Origin: Prevotellaceae bacterium
GTDB lineage: Bacteria > Bacteroidota > Bacteroidia > Bacteroidales > Bacteroidaceae
Direction: 5' to 3'
Assembly (NCBI GenBank): GCA_030536165.1
Contig: JAUNQM010000070.1
Location: 1-9,454, forward strand
Length of the DNA: 9,454 nt
The position numbers and the translations under genes are program-made. Shown here in pieces: positions 1-6,667 of the stretch (positions are counted from its first letter, which is position 1; each line of letters starts with the position of its first letter). Below the pieces are notes generated by a model that worked only from the letters and a program-made list of their open reading frames with translations, was not told the origin of the DNA and did no database searches.

Positions 1-31
1 CAACTTTTCAGTGAAAGTTGATACAACTTTC
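1..31. repeat. Three-arm alternative hairpin
   Basis: Three short arms lie in a row: caactttt (1-8), gaaagttg (13-20) and caactttc (24-31). The middle arm can pair with the left arm (8 bp including one G-T, 4-nt loop) or perfectly with the right arm (8 bp, 3-nt loop ata), so the two hairpins exclude each other. On the minus strand the second hairpin lies 8 nt past the stop of the doubtful frame at 39-263, but no T run follows, so it is not a standard terminator. The window edge cuts the structure. Confidence 0.5.
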
Positions 32-300
32 TGACGAATCAAGCGAAGAACTTGTGCTGCGAACAAACGATAAATCGCATCAAGCTATGCATCAACCGAT
101 TAAAGGACATGTCTCGAATAAGCAAAAGGCATAGGCCAGAGTCTCCATTTTTTGTTTGAAACCCACGCAGATGAAGAGTGTTTCGCAAGGTGGCGAAGGT
201 CTTTGCGTATCCTTTATAGTTAAGTATAGAGAAGCAACTCCATATTAAGCCCGAACAGGTCATTAGATTCGTGTTTTCGCAATAAACGTGAAATATTCGT
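1..300. other. Upstream stretch with no convincing gene
   Basis: About 300 bases with no recognisable gene. A 74-codon minus-strand reading frame (263 down to 39) exists, but its ATG has no visible ribosome binding site or promoter and I recognise no domain. Its C-terminal part (for example MRFIVCSQHKFFA) gives a faint impression of short hypothetical proteins seen repeatedly in Bacteroidales, which would fit a decayed multicopy repeat better than a gene; this is unverified memory. Small structures are present: a hairpin ttcgc/gcgaa at 182-197 and a direct repeat gcatcaa at 77-83 and 89-95. The region could also be the end of an element starting left of the window. Confidence 0.4.
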
Positions 301-309
301 GAATGTGCA

Positions 310-339
310 TTGAAGTTTCAAAACTTTTCGTTACTTTTG
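310..339 (+). promoter_or_regulatory. Bacteroidetes-type promoter for the FAH-family gene
   Basis: TACTTTTG at 332-339 matches the Bacteroidetes -7 consensus TAnnTTTG exactly. TTG at 310-312 sits 19 bp upstream, the expected place for the -33 element (TTTG/TTG). Transcription should begin around 345, giving a leader of about 25 nt before the ATG at 370. No other intergenic region in the window has so clear a match, so this may also be the promoter for the downstream porU-porV genes by read-through. Confidence 0.75.
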
Positions 340-369
340 CGGTATAATTAAACATGCAACCAATAGGAT

Positions 370-1056
370 ATGAAAATACTTGCAGTAGGAATGAACTACG
401 ACGCACACAATAAAGAGATGCGTAATACGTTATTTAATATAGATGACGAGATTCTGAATGAGGGCCAGAATGAGATCCTGAATCAAGTTCAGAATAACGG
501 TCTTAAAAAGCCGGAACCGGTTTTCTTCATGAAGCCGGACTCATCATTGTTCCAGAACACGAAGCCTATGTTTCTGCCAGACGGACTTGGCAGAATAGAC
601 TATGAGACGGAAGTCGTGGTGCGCATCTGCCGTATGGGAAAGTCTATCTCCCAGCGCTTTGCACACAGATACTACGACGCTGTAACCGTAGGCATCGACT
701 TCACGGCAAGGGACTTGCAGGTGAAATGCAAGGAGAAAGGTCTGCCGTGGATGCTTTGCAAGGGGTTCGACGGAGCAACCGCCATTGGCGAATGGATAGA
801 TAAGAACGAGGTCGGCGACGTGCAAGACCTGCATTTCCACCTTGATAAGAACGGCACAACAGTACAGCAAGGTTGTACTGCTGATATGCTGCATAAGGTG
901 GATGAACTGATTTCGCATATAAGCCAGTATATCACGCTAAAGACAGGCGACGTGCTCTTCACTGGTACACCAGCTGGTGTAGGTCCAGTAGCCATAGGCG
1001 ACCACCTCGAAGGGTATCTGGAAGGAAAAAAACTATTGGAATTTAATATAAAATAA
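370..1056 (+). CDS. Fumarylacetoacetate hydrolase (FAH) family protein
   Basis: A 228-residue cytoplasmic enzyme of the FAH superfamily, whose members hydrolyse C-C bonds of or decarboxylate/isomerise 2-oxo-acid-type substrates with a bound divalent metal; the substrate cannot be named from sequence. The metal-binding pattern is intact: E79 and E81 in YETE, D110 in GIDFTARD, then KGFDG (131-135) and the C-terminal TGTPAGVGP (198-206). The start at 370 gives the usual N-terminus MKILAVGMNY followed by the HNKE motif. Family members normally pass almost directly from HNKE..TLF to the PEPVFFMKPDS segment. Here about 22 extra residues (roughly 24-45) intervene, encoded by a tandem palindromic repeat. 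I recall an FAH-family gene upstream of porU in Porphyromonas gingivalis as well, which suggests conserved order rather than shared function. Family assignment is firm; the exact reaction is unknown. Confidence 0.9.
   Translation: MKILAVGMNYDAHNKEMRNTLFNIDDEILNEGQNEILNQVQNNGLKKPEPVFFMKPDSSLFQNTKPMFLPDGLGRIDYETEVVVRICRMGKSISQRFAHRYYDAVTVGIDFTARDLQVKCKEKGLPWMLCKGFDGATAIGEWIDKNEVGDVQDLHFHLDKNGTTVQQGCTADMLHKVDELISHISQYITLKTGDVLFTGTPAGVGPVAIGDHLEGYLEGKKLLEFNIK
448..495. repeat. In-frame tandem 24-bp palindromic repeat inside the FAH gene
   Basis: Two 24-bp copies (448-471 and 472-495) match at 19 of 24 positions and encode EILNEGQN then EILNQVQN. Each is palindromic: attctg (451-456) pairs with cagaat (466-471) in copy 1, and ctgaa (478-482) with ttcag (488-492) in copy 2, extendable past one mismatch. 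Copy 2 (atcctgaatcaagttcag) resembles a dispersed palindrome known from many bacterial genomes, roughly ATCCTGAA-N5-TTCAGGAT. Being a multiple of 3, the insert keeps the frame open. The resemblance is from memory; the repeat structure is read directly. Confidence 0.7.
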
Positions 1057-1060
1057 TACG

Positions 1061-1280
1061 AGTTTCGCATATGTGATTTCACGCAGAGTGCAACTTGAAA
1101 GGCTTACGCTTTAATATCGTTTTTTGTAAACTTCTGCTGAATGCAAGCATTTGTCAGAACTTTACAAACCCGATATAAGTTCTTTTAGAACTTTCAAGTT
1201 GCATCGCAGAGAAACAGAGAACGCAAAGGCTCGTCTAATAGAAAAACTCTGCGTGAGAAAGAATAAATGATATGCGAACT
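1061..1280. mobile_element. Outer CGCAGAG-type inverted-repeat element (non-coding)
   Basis: The outer arms are agtttcgcatat (1061-1072) and atatgcgaact (1270-1280), complementary apart from one bulged T. The next arms, tcacgcagagt (1079-1089) and actctgcgtga (1246-1256), are a perfect 11-bp inverted repeat, and cgcagag-like units recur at 1082, 1205 and, degenerate, around 1221. This resembles the dispersed intergenic hairpin family built of CGCAGAG units found in many bacteria. It begins 4 bp after the FAH stop codon and ends 36 bp before the porU start. A second element interrupts its left half. Without that insert and one cgcagag copy the original would be about 97 bp. It has no coding capacity, so any mobility would depend on enzymes supplied elsewhere. 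Confidence 0.65.
1089..1203. mobile_element. Inner MITE-like palindromic element, 115 bp
   Basis: Perfect 13-bp terminal inverted repeats, tgcaacttgaaag (1089-1101) and its complement (1191-1203), enclose further nested arms: atatcg 1114-1119 with cgatat 1171-1176, tttgtaaa 1123-1130 with tttacaaa 1161-1168, ttctg 1132-1136 with cagaa 1155-1159, and aatgc 1140-1144 with gcatt 1147-1151. Nearly the whole element could fold into one long hairpin. It is flanked by cgcagag on both sides (1082-1088 and 1205-1211), as expected of a 7-bp target-site duplication. However, the outer element naturally contains cgcagag repeats, so the flanks may predate the insertion. It has no reading frame of its own and fits a miniature inverted-repeat transposable element. 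Confidence 0.65.
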
Positions 1281-1316
1281 TAAGGAAGTTGAACAAAAAC
1301 CGCATAAGACACAAAT

Positions 1317-4300
1317 ATGATAAAGAAAATTCTACTTTTAGCGACTGTTCTCATTGCCACAGGCACGGTTAACGCACAGGACTTTATCAACCTGGGCAAA
1401 TACGACTTGCGCATTGACTCCATGTTGCCTACCTACACATACATACATGAGATTGGTGCCGACTATGCCGACTCGACTTATTCTGTAGCAATCGAATACC
1501 CTGAGTTTATCGACATGACGAAGGACGAGGTAGAACGCTATTGCAAGATTGCCGGCAAGGAAAAGCCTGGAGAGATGCCCGACATCACTTCATCGTTGTG
1601 CGTAGAACGCAAGCAGGGACAGTTAGACATCAGTTTTGTGCCCATTGTCTATCGTGAGCATAAGTATCAGAAACTCGTTAGCTTCAAGCTTTCCATCGAA
1701 GGCAAGGCAAAGGTGGCAGGCAAGAAGATTAAGACAGCGACCGAGCCTCGATATGCAGCACATTCAGTGCTTGCATCAGGCAAATGGGTGAAGATAAGAG
1801 TGCCTTCGACTGGTTACTACCAGATAACAGCCGAAGCAGCAAAAAAGGTCGGTTTCACCGATATATCTCGCGTCAGAATATTCGGCTACGGTGGTGCTGT
1901 GCAACCAGAAGCCCTCACCGATGCATACCTGCGAGAGACCGACGACCTGAAGGAAATACCGGCATACATGAGCGGAAACAAAAAGGTATTTTTTGCTCAG
2001 GGATCAGTTTCGTGGCAAAGCAACACCGCAACTGCACGTAAACTTAACAACTACTCATTGTACGGGTATTACTTCCTGACAGAAGGCGACACGGCACAGA
2101 CTATCACTGCCGACGAGATGAAGTCGCGCTATTACCCTGATGCCAGCGACTTCCACACGCTTTACGAAAAGGATGAATTTTCATGGTATCATGGCGGACG
2201 AGAGTTATTTGAGAAAGGCGTGATAACAGCATCGGGCAACACATATAATATTAAGAACCGAAGCAATGGCAAGAAAGGACAGTTGGCTGTCACTATCACT
2301 GCCGACGCACAAGTGTCACCTCTTGTTACCCTCAACGGCAAAGAGCTTGGCAACGTCACTATCAACGCGCCTGTAACATACAGCAAGGCAAATATCGCAA
2401 CAAAGATATTCAACGTTGATAGCCTCGGCACAGACAATGTGGTTAAGATAAGTTGCAATACGAATGCCAACGTGCGACTTGACAATATCATCCTTACCAC
2501 CGAAGAACCTGCACCGATGGCTGACCTTGACAACTCAAGTCTTGAGCAGCCAGAATACGTGGCATACATCGACAACCAAGACCTGCATGCCGACAGCGCA
2601 TATCAGATGGTGATTGTTGTACCCGAAAGCGAGAAGTGGCTTTCACAGGCACAACGATTGAAGGCGTTGCATGAGGAAAAGGATTCAATGAGGGTGAAGA
2701 TAGTTCCTGCATACGAACTTTACCACGAATTCTCAAGCGGAACGCCTGACGCAAATGCTTACCGCAGATACATGAAGATGCTCTACGACAAGGCTACATG
2801 CGAAGCCGAAATGCCTCGCTATCTGTTACTGTTCGGAAGCTGTGCATGGGACAACAGAATGATAATCGACGACTGGAAACAGACTAAGACAGAGGATTAT
2901 CTGCTTTGCTACGAAAGCTCTAACTCGTTCAGCGAAACAGTATCATACATACTTGAAGACTACTTTGGCTACCTTGACGATGGAGAAGGCGGAAACCACA
3001 AGACAGACAAGACCGACCTCGGCATCGGACGTCTGACTGCTACCAACGAGGAAGAGGCAAAGATTATGGTCGATAAGATTGTCAACTACGTCAACAATGA
3101 GAATGCCGGCGACTGGCAAAACCAAATCTGCATGATTGGTGACGATGCCAACGAGAACATGCACATGGACGACGCAGAATCCATTGCACAAATAATCGAG
3201 GCACAACATCCTGGCTACAACATCAAGAGAGTATATACCGATGCCTACACATTGGAGAGAGGTGCATCGGGTGATACCTATCCAGAGGTGACAAAGATTC
3301 TAAAAGAGCAGATGACAAAAGGCGCGCTCATCATGAACTATACCGGTCATGGTTCTGCATCACAGATATCACACGAGAAGATTCTTGTTAGAAACGACTT
3401 CTCAAGCAACTCGACAAAAGGGCTGCCAATGTGGATTACAGCATCGTGCGACATCATGCCAATCGACGCAAAGACTGAAAACCACGGAGAGAATGCCATG
3501 CTGAACCCTAACGGCGGCGCGATTGCATTCCTCGGCACTACGCGAACTGTATATGCAAACTACAACCGCAAGATAAACCAACTCTACACGAACTTCGTGC
3601 TGAGTTCAACTAATGGTGTGCAAAACTCAATAGGCGACGCATTGCGTCTGGCAAAGAACAAGCTCGTAGATGGAACTTCCAGTCAAGACCTTTCAGAAAA
3701 CAAGTTCCACTTCGTGCTGCTTGGCGACCCTGCAATGAAACTCGCTTGTCCGCAGATGAACATCGTAATCGACAGCATAAACGGTAAGGCTGTAAATGGC
3801 GATAACTTCACGCTACCTGCAGGAGGAAGTGTAAGCATTGTTGGACATATTGGCGAAGCTGATGAGGTTGATGCATCATTCAACGGCAAAATCACAGCCA
3901 ACATCAAAGATGCAAAGGAGACAATAGTCTGCAACGACTGGGACAGATGCGGAAAGAAATTCACTTACGAAGACTACACCAGCACTATCTTCAACGGCAC
4001 AGACAGCATCCGCGGTGGAAAGTTCAACCTCCACGTAGCCATACCTCTCGATATCAGTTACAGCGACATCGAAGGTCTGATGACTTTCTACGCAATAAAC
4101 AGCGACAACACAAAGAGTGCCCACGGACTGTTCAACGAGTATGTGCTCAATGGCTCTGCTATCGAAGGTAACGACTCGATTGGTCCTTCAATCTACTGCT
4201 ACCTCAACTCGCCATCGTTTGTTGATGGGCAAGATGTGAACACTACGCCGTACTTCTACGCAGAGGTAAACGATAAGGATGGTGTGAATACAAGCACCAG

Positions 4301-4835
4301 CGGAATCGGTCATGAGATGGTACTCATCATCGACGGTGACATGTATCAGACCTATAACCTCAACGATTACTTCCTCTACGATTTCGGCACATTCACTTCA
4401 GGAAGCCTGTCATATTCATTGCCAGAACTCACAGAAGGACCGCACACCTTGCTGTTCCGCGCATGGGACATGCTCAACAACTCATCGAGCACGCAGCTTA
4501 CATTCAATGTAAAGAAAGGCATCGACTCTAAGATTTACGACATCTATGCCACAGAGAATCCTGCAAGATACAACACTCAGTTCGTGCTTCGCTACGACCG
4601 TCCTGGCTCACCTGTAGATATTACATTCGAGGTTTATGACATGCTCGGACGACTCATTTGGCGCAAGACAGAGAATAATGTCTATACCAACGGAACTTAC
4701 TACATGACTTGGAACTTGCAGTCAAACAACCATCAGGACGTAGGCACAGGCGTATATCTCTATCGTGCAAGAGTGGCTTGCGAGGGAAGTTCCGAATCAC
4801 TGAAAGCAAAGAAAATAATTGTCGTTCGGCAATAA
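1317..4835 (+). CDS. porU: PorU, type IX secretion system sortase-like cysteine peptidase
   Basis: A 1172-residue cell-surface protease of peptidase family C25 (gingipain-like). PorU removes the C-terminal signal domain from T9SS cargo at the outer surface and links the cargo to anionic lipopolysaccharide, acting in the attachment complex with PorV, PorQ and PorZ. A signal peptide spans residues 1-20 (cut before QDFIN). The catalytic domain runs from about 428 to 815, with H678 in NYTGHGS and C711 in TASCDI; this 33-residue spacing equals that of the known P. gingivalis catalytic pair (H657, C690). LLGDPAMKL (801-809) closes the domain. Ig-like beta regions follow, then a C-terminal sorting-type domain from about 1070 (ENPARYNT, EVYDMLGRLIW, GVYLYRA, KKIIVV). 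Length is close to family norm and no lesion is seen. I find no consensus promoter in 1057-1316, so transcription may come from the FAH promoter or an atypical one. porV follows after 48 bp. Confidence 0.95.
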   Translation: MIKKILLLATVLIATGTVNAQDFINLGKYDLRIDSMLPTYTYIHEIGADYADSTYSVAIEYPEFIDMTKDEVERYCKIAGKEKPGEMPDITSSLCVERKQGQLDISFVPIVYREHKYQKLVSFKLSIEGKAKVAGKKIKTATEPRYAAHSVLASGKWVKIRVPSTGYYQITAEAAKKVGFTDISRVRIFGYGGAVQPEALTDAYLRETDDLKEIPAYMSGNKKVFFAQGSVSWQSNTATARKLNNYSLYGYYFLTEGDTAQTITADEMKSRYYPDASDFHTLYEKDEFSWYHGGRELFEKGVITASGNTYNIKNRSNGKKGQLAVTITADAQVSPLVTLNGKELGNVTINAPVTYSKANIATKIFNVDSLGTDNVVKISCNTNANVRLDNIILTTEEPAPMADLDNSSLEQPEYVAYIDNQDLHADSAYQMVIVVPESEKWLSQAQRLKALHEEKDSMRVKIVPAYELYHEFSSGTPDANAYRRYMKMLYDKATCEAEMPRYLLLFGSCAWDNRMIIDDWKQTKTEDYLLCYESSNSFSETVSYILEDYFGYLDDGEGGNHKTDKTDLGIGRLTATNEEEAKIMVDKIVNYVNNENAGDWQNQICMIGDDANENMHMDDAESIAQIIEAQHPGYNIKRVYTDAYTLERGASGDTYPEVTKILKEQMTKGALIMNYTGHGSASQISHEKILVRNDFSSNSTKGLPMWITASCDIMPIDAKTENHGENAMLNPNGGAIAFLGTTRTVYANYNRKINQLYTNFVLSSTNGVQNSIGDALRLAKNKLVDGTSSQDLSENKFHFVLLGDPAMKLACPQMNIVIDSINGKAVNGDNFTLPAGGSVSIVGHIGEADEVDASFNGKITANIKDAKETIVCNDWDRCGKKFTYEDYTSTIFNGTDSIRGGKFNLHVAIPLDISYSDIEGLMTFYAINSDNTKSAHGLFNEYVLNGSAIEGNDSIGPSIYCYLNSPSFVDGQDVNTTPYFYAEVNDKDGVNTSTSGIGHEMVLIIDGDMYQTYNLNDYFLYDFGTFTSGSLSYSLPELTEGPHTLLFRAWDMLNNSSSTQLTFNVKKGIDSKIYDIYATENPARYNTQFVLRYDRPGSPVDITFEVYDMLGRLIWRKTENNVYTNGTYYMTWNLQSNNHQDVGTGVYLYRARVACEGSSESLKAKKIIVVRQ

Positions 4836-4883
4836 AAAGGCTTTTTTTCAGTTATATTATATAAAGGTATTAAGAAAGAAAAG

Positions 4884-6083
4884 ATGAAAATAAGAAGAAG
4901 ATTACTGATGATTATGCTTGCAGCCTCAACGACAGCAAACATTTTCGCACAAGACATAAAGAATCAGTTCAACCCCGTTGACTATGCCGTAACCTCACTC
5001 ATGATTGCACCTGACGCAAAGGGTGCAGGCTTCGGCGACGCAGGTGCAGCTACTGATCCTGATGCAAACTCTCAATACTGGAACCCTGCCAAGTATCCGT
5101 TCTGCATCAGTCGTGCGGGCGTTGCCATCAACTATACTCCCTGGTTACGCCAGTTGGTTAACGATATGGGACTTGCAAATCTTTCTGGCTACTATCGTCT
5201 GGGCGACTACTCTGCATTGTCAGCTTCATTCCGCTACTTCACTCTCGGTGAAGTCTATACGAGCTATGACGAAAATGCGATGACTATCAAGCCTTACGAA
5301 ATGGCATTCGACATCGGTGTTTCACGTATGTTGAGCGAATCATTCTCGTTGGCTGTTGCAGGTCGTTTCATTATGTCCGACCTTCGACTTTCGCAGGAAG
5401 CCGACCAGAAAGCAGCAACTGCATTTGCTGCCGATATAGCGATGTACTATAATAAGTATTTCAACATGGGCAACCGCGAATGCCTATTTGGATTTGGTAC
5501 TAACATCAGCAATATTGGTTCAAAGATAAACTTCTCTGGCGACGACTATAGCTACTTCATACCAACCAACCTTAGGCTTGGTCTTAACCTTACGTTGCCT
5601 GTAGATGAATACAACAAGTTCTCTATCGCAGCTGATGCAAACAAACTGCTTGTTCCTACGCGACCAACAGAGGAACAATACCAAGAAGACCTTGCTGCAG
5701 GCAAGACTGATTGTTTAGATTATCAGTCATATCTGCAAGATAACTATTACAACATCAGTTCTATCAAAGGTATCTTCAAGAGTTTCGGCGACGCGCCTAA
5801 CGGCTTCAAGGAGGAAATGGAAGAGATTCAGTGGAGCATTGGTGCTGAATATACTTACCACGACCAGTTCTCTATTCGTGGAGGCTATCACCACGAAGCA
5901 GAGAACAAGGGTAACAGAAAGTATTTTACCATTGGTGCAGGCTTCAAGATGAGTGTATTCTCACTCGATGTTGGCTATGTTATCGCAACTGCCAAGAGTA
6001 ATCCTCTCGACCAGACAATGCGTTTCTCGCTTGCCTTCGACATGGACGGCATCAACGACCTCTTCAAGAGAGGGAATAGATAA
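4884..6083 (+). CDS. porV: PorV (LptO), type IX secretion system outer-membrane barrel
   Basis: A 399-residue outer-membrane beta-barrel of the PorV/PorQ (FadL-like) family. PorV takes folded cargo from the SprA/Sov translocon, by binding the cargo C-terminal domain, to PorU for cleavage and surface attachment. A signal peptide with basic start MKIRRR ends about A22 (FAQ). The mature N-terminus has the family hallmark GAGFGDAGAATDPDANSQYWNPA in positions about 47-69, followed by alternating beta strands with many aromatic residues through to the end (FSLAFDMDGINDLF). The length agrees with the family (about 390 residues). The A/G-rich aagaaagaaaag just before the ATG supports this start. It follows porU by 48 bp with no terminator hairpin between, so the two are most likely co-transcribed, as in other T9SS bacteria. 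Confidence 0.95.
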   Translation: MKIRRRLLMIMLAASTTANIFAQDIKNQFNPVDYAVTSLMIAPDAKGAGFGDAGAATDPDANSQYWNPAKYPFCISRAGVAINYTPWLRQLVNDMGLANLSGYYRLGDYSALSASFRYFTLGEVYTSYDENAMTIKPYEMAFDIGVSRMLSESFSLAVAGRFIMSDLRLSQEADQKAATAFAADIAMYYNKYFNMGNRECLFGFGTNISNIGSKINFSGDDYSYFIPTNLRLGLNLTLPVDEYNKFSIAADANKLLVPTRPTEEQYQEDLAAGKTDCLDYQSYLQDNYYNISSIKGIFKSFGDAPNGFKEEMEEIQWSIGAEYTYHDQFSIRGGYHHEAENKGNRKYFTIGAGFKMSVFSLDVGYVIATAKSNPLDQTMRFSLAFDMDGINDLFKRGNR

Positions 6084-6093
6084 TTCCACAAAA

Positions 6094-6125
6094 GACGAAA
6101 CATCGAAACCTCGAATTATCGAAAC
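6094..6125. repeat. 8-bp-period TCGAAAC tandem repeat upstream of ispF
   Basis: Four consecutive 8-bp units, gacgaaac, atcgaaac, ctcgaatt and atcgaaac, fill most of the 50-bp gap between porV and ispF and are followed by aaccaaca. A second block with the same period, copy number and trailing aacca lies at 7817-7848 before the esterase gene. Function is unknown. Confidence 0.7.
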
Positions 6126-6133
6126 AACCAACA

Positions 6134-6607
6134 ATGATACGCATCGGCTTTGGATATGACGTGCACCAGCTTGTTGAAGGACGTGACCTTTGGCTTGGTG
6201 GAATAAAACTGTCCCACACAAAAGGATTACTCGGACACAGCGATGCCGACGTTCTTATCCATGCCTTGTGCGATGCCATTCTCGGTGCAGCAAACATGCG
6301 CGACATCGGGTATCATTTCCCCGACACTTCAAAAGAAACACTCGATATCGACAGTAAGATTCTTCTGAGGAAAACAATCGAAATGATTTCTACAAAAGGC
6401 TATTCATTTGGTAACGCAGACATCACCGTATGTGCCGAACATCCCAAACTGAATCCTCACGTTGAAGAAATGAAACAATGTCTTGCCGCTGTTATTGGCA
6501 CAGAAGTTGACAACATTTCAATCAAGGCAACCACAACCGAAAAGTTAGGCTTCACAGGACGTGAAGAAGGCATTTCTGCATACGCCGTAGTGCTTATCAA
6601 TTCATAA
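6134..6607 (+). CDS. ispF: IspF, 2-C-methyl-D-erythritol 2,4-cyclodiphosphate synthase
   Basis: A 157-residue cytoplasmic enzyme of the MEP (non-mevalonate) isoprenoid pathway. It converts 4-diphosphocytidyl-2-C-methyl-D-erythritol 2-phosphate to the cyclic diphosphate with release of CMP, and functions as a homotrimer. The metal ligands are present: D9 and H11 in GYDVH and H43 in VLIH, one residue offset from the E. coli D8/H10/H42. Other family signatures are GHSDADV (34-40), the DIDSK segment (71-75) and the nucleotide-site motif ATTTEKLGFTGR (132-143). Length is normal (E. coli 159). It lies 50 bp after porV, behind an 8-bp repeat block. Similar porU-porV-ispF order is, to my recollection, found in P. 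gingivalis, so the linkage appears old although the functions are unrelated. Confidence 0.98.
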   Translation: MIRIGFGYDVHQLVEGRDLWLGGIKLSHTKGLLGHSDADVLIHALCDAILGAANMRDIGYHFPDTSKETLDIDSKILLRKTIEMISTKGYSFGNADITVCAEHPKLNPHVEEMKQCLAAVIGTEVDNISIKATTTEKLGFTGREEGISAYAVVLINS

Positions 6608-6628
6608 CTTTCCTGTTTTCATAGGTAG

Positions 6629-6643
6629 TATAGAAATTCTATA
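6629..6643. repeat. 15-bp perfect palindrome before the histidine kinase gene
   Basis: tatagaa (6629-6635) and ttctata (6637-6643) form a perfect 7-bp inverted repeat around one central A, 25 bp upstream of the kinase ATG and 22 bp after the ispF stop. This placement would suit a binding site for a dimeric regulator, but AT-rich palindromes of this size can arise by chance. No promoter consensus was found beside it. Confidence 0.4.
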
Positions 6644-6667
6644 AAACCCATCCATAAATACCCCCCG

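Noticed and set aside
544..1082. Minus-strand frames opposite the FAH gene
   Set aside because: They overlap a gene with intact catalytic motifs on the + strand and show no recognisable domains of their own.
2189..4124. Several minus-strand frames opposite porU
   Set aside because: They are low-complexity antisense shadows of a conserved peptidase gene, without start signals.
4836..4883. Terminator between porU and porV (aaaaaggcttttttt)
   Set aside because: The inverted arms are A/T runs with only about one base between them, so no stable hairpin can form; read-through to porV is expected.
6661..6666. C6 tract before the kinase start as a phase-variable switch
   Set aside because: Six C is short for slippage, it lies outside the coding frame, and no promoter spacing depends on it visibly.
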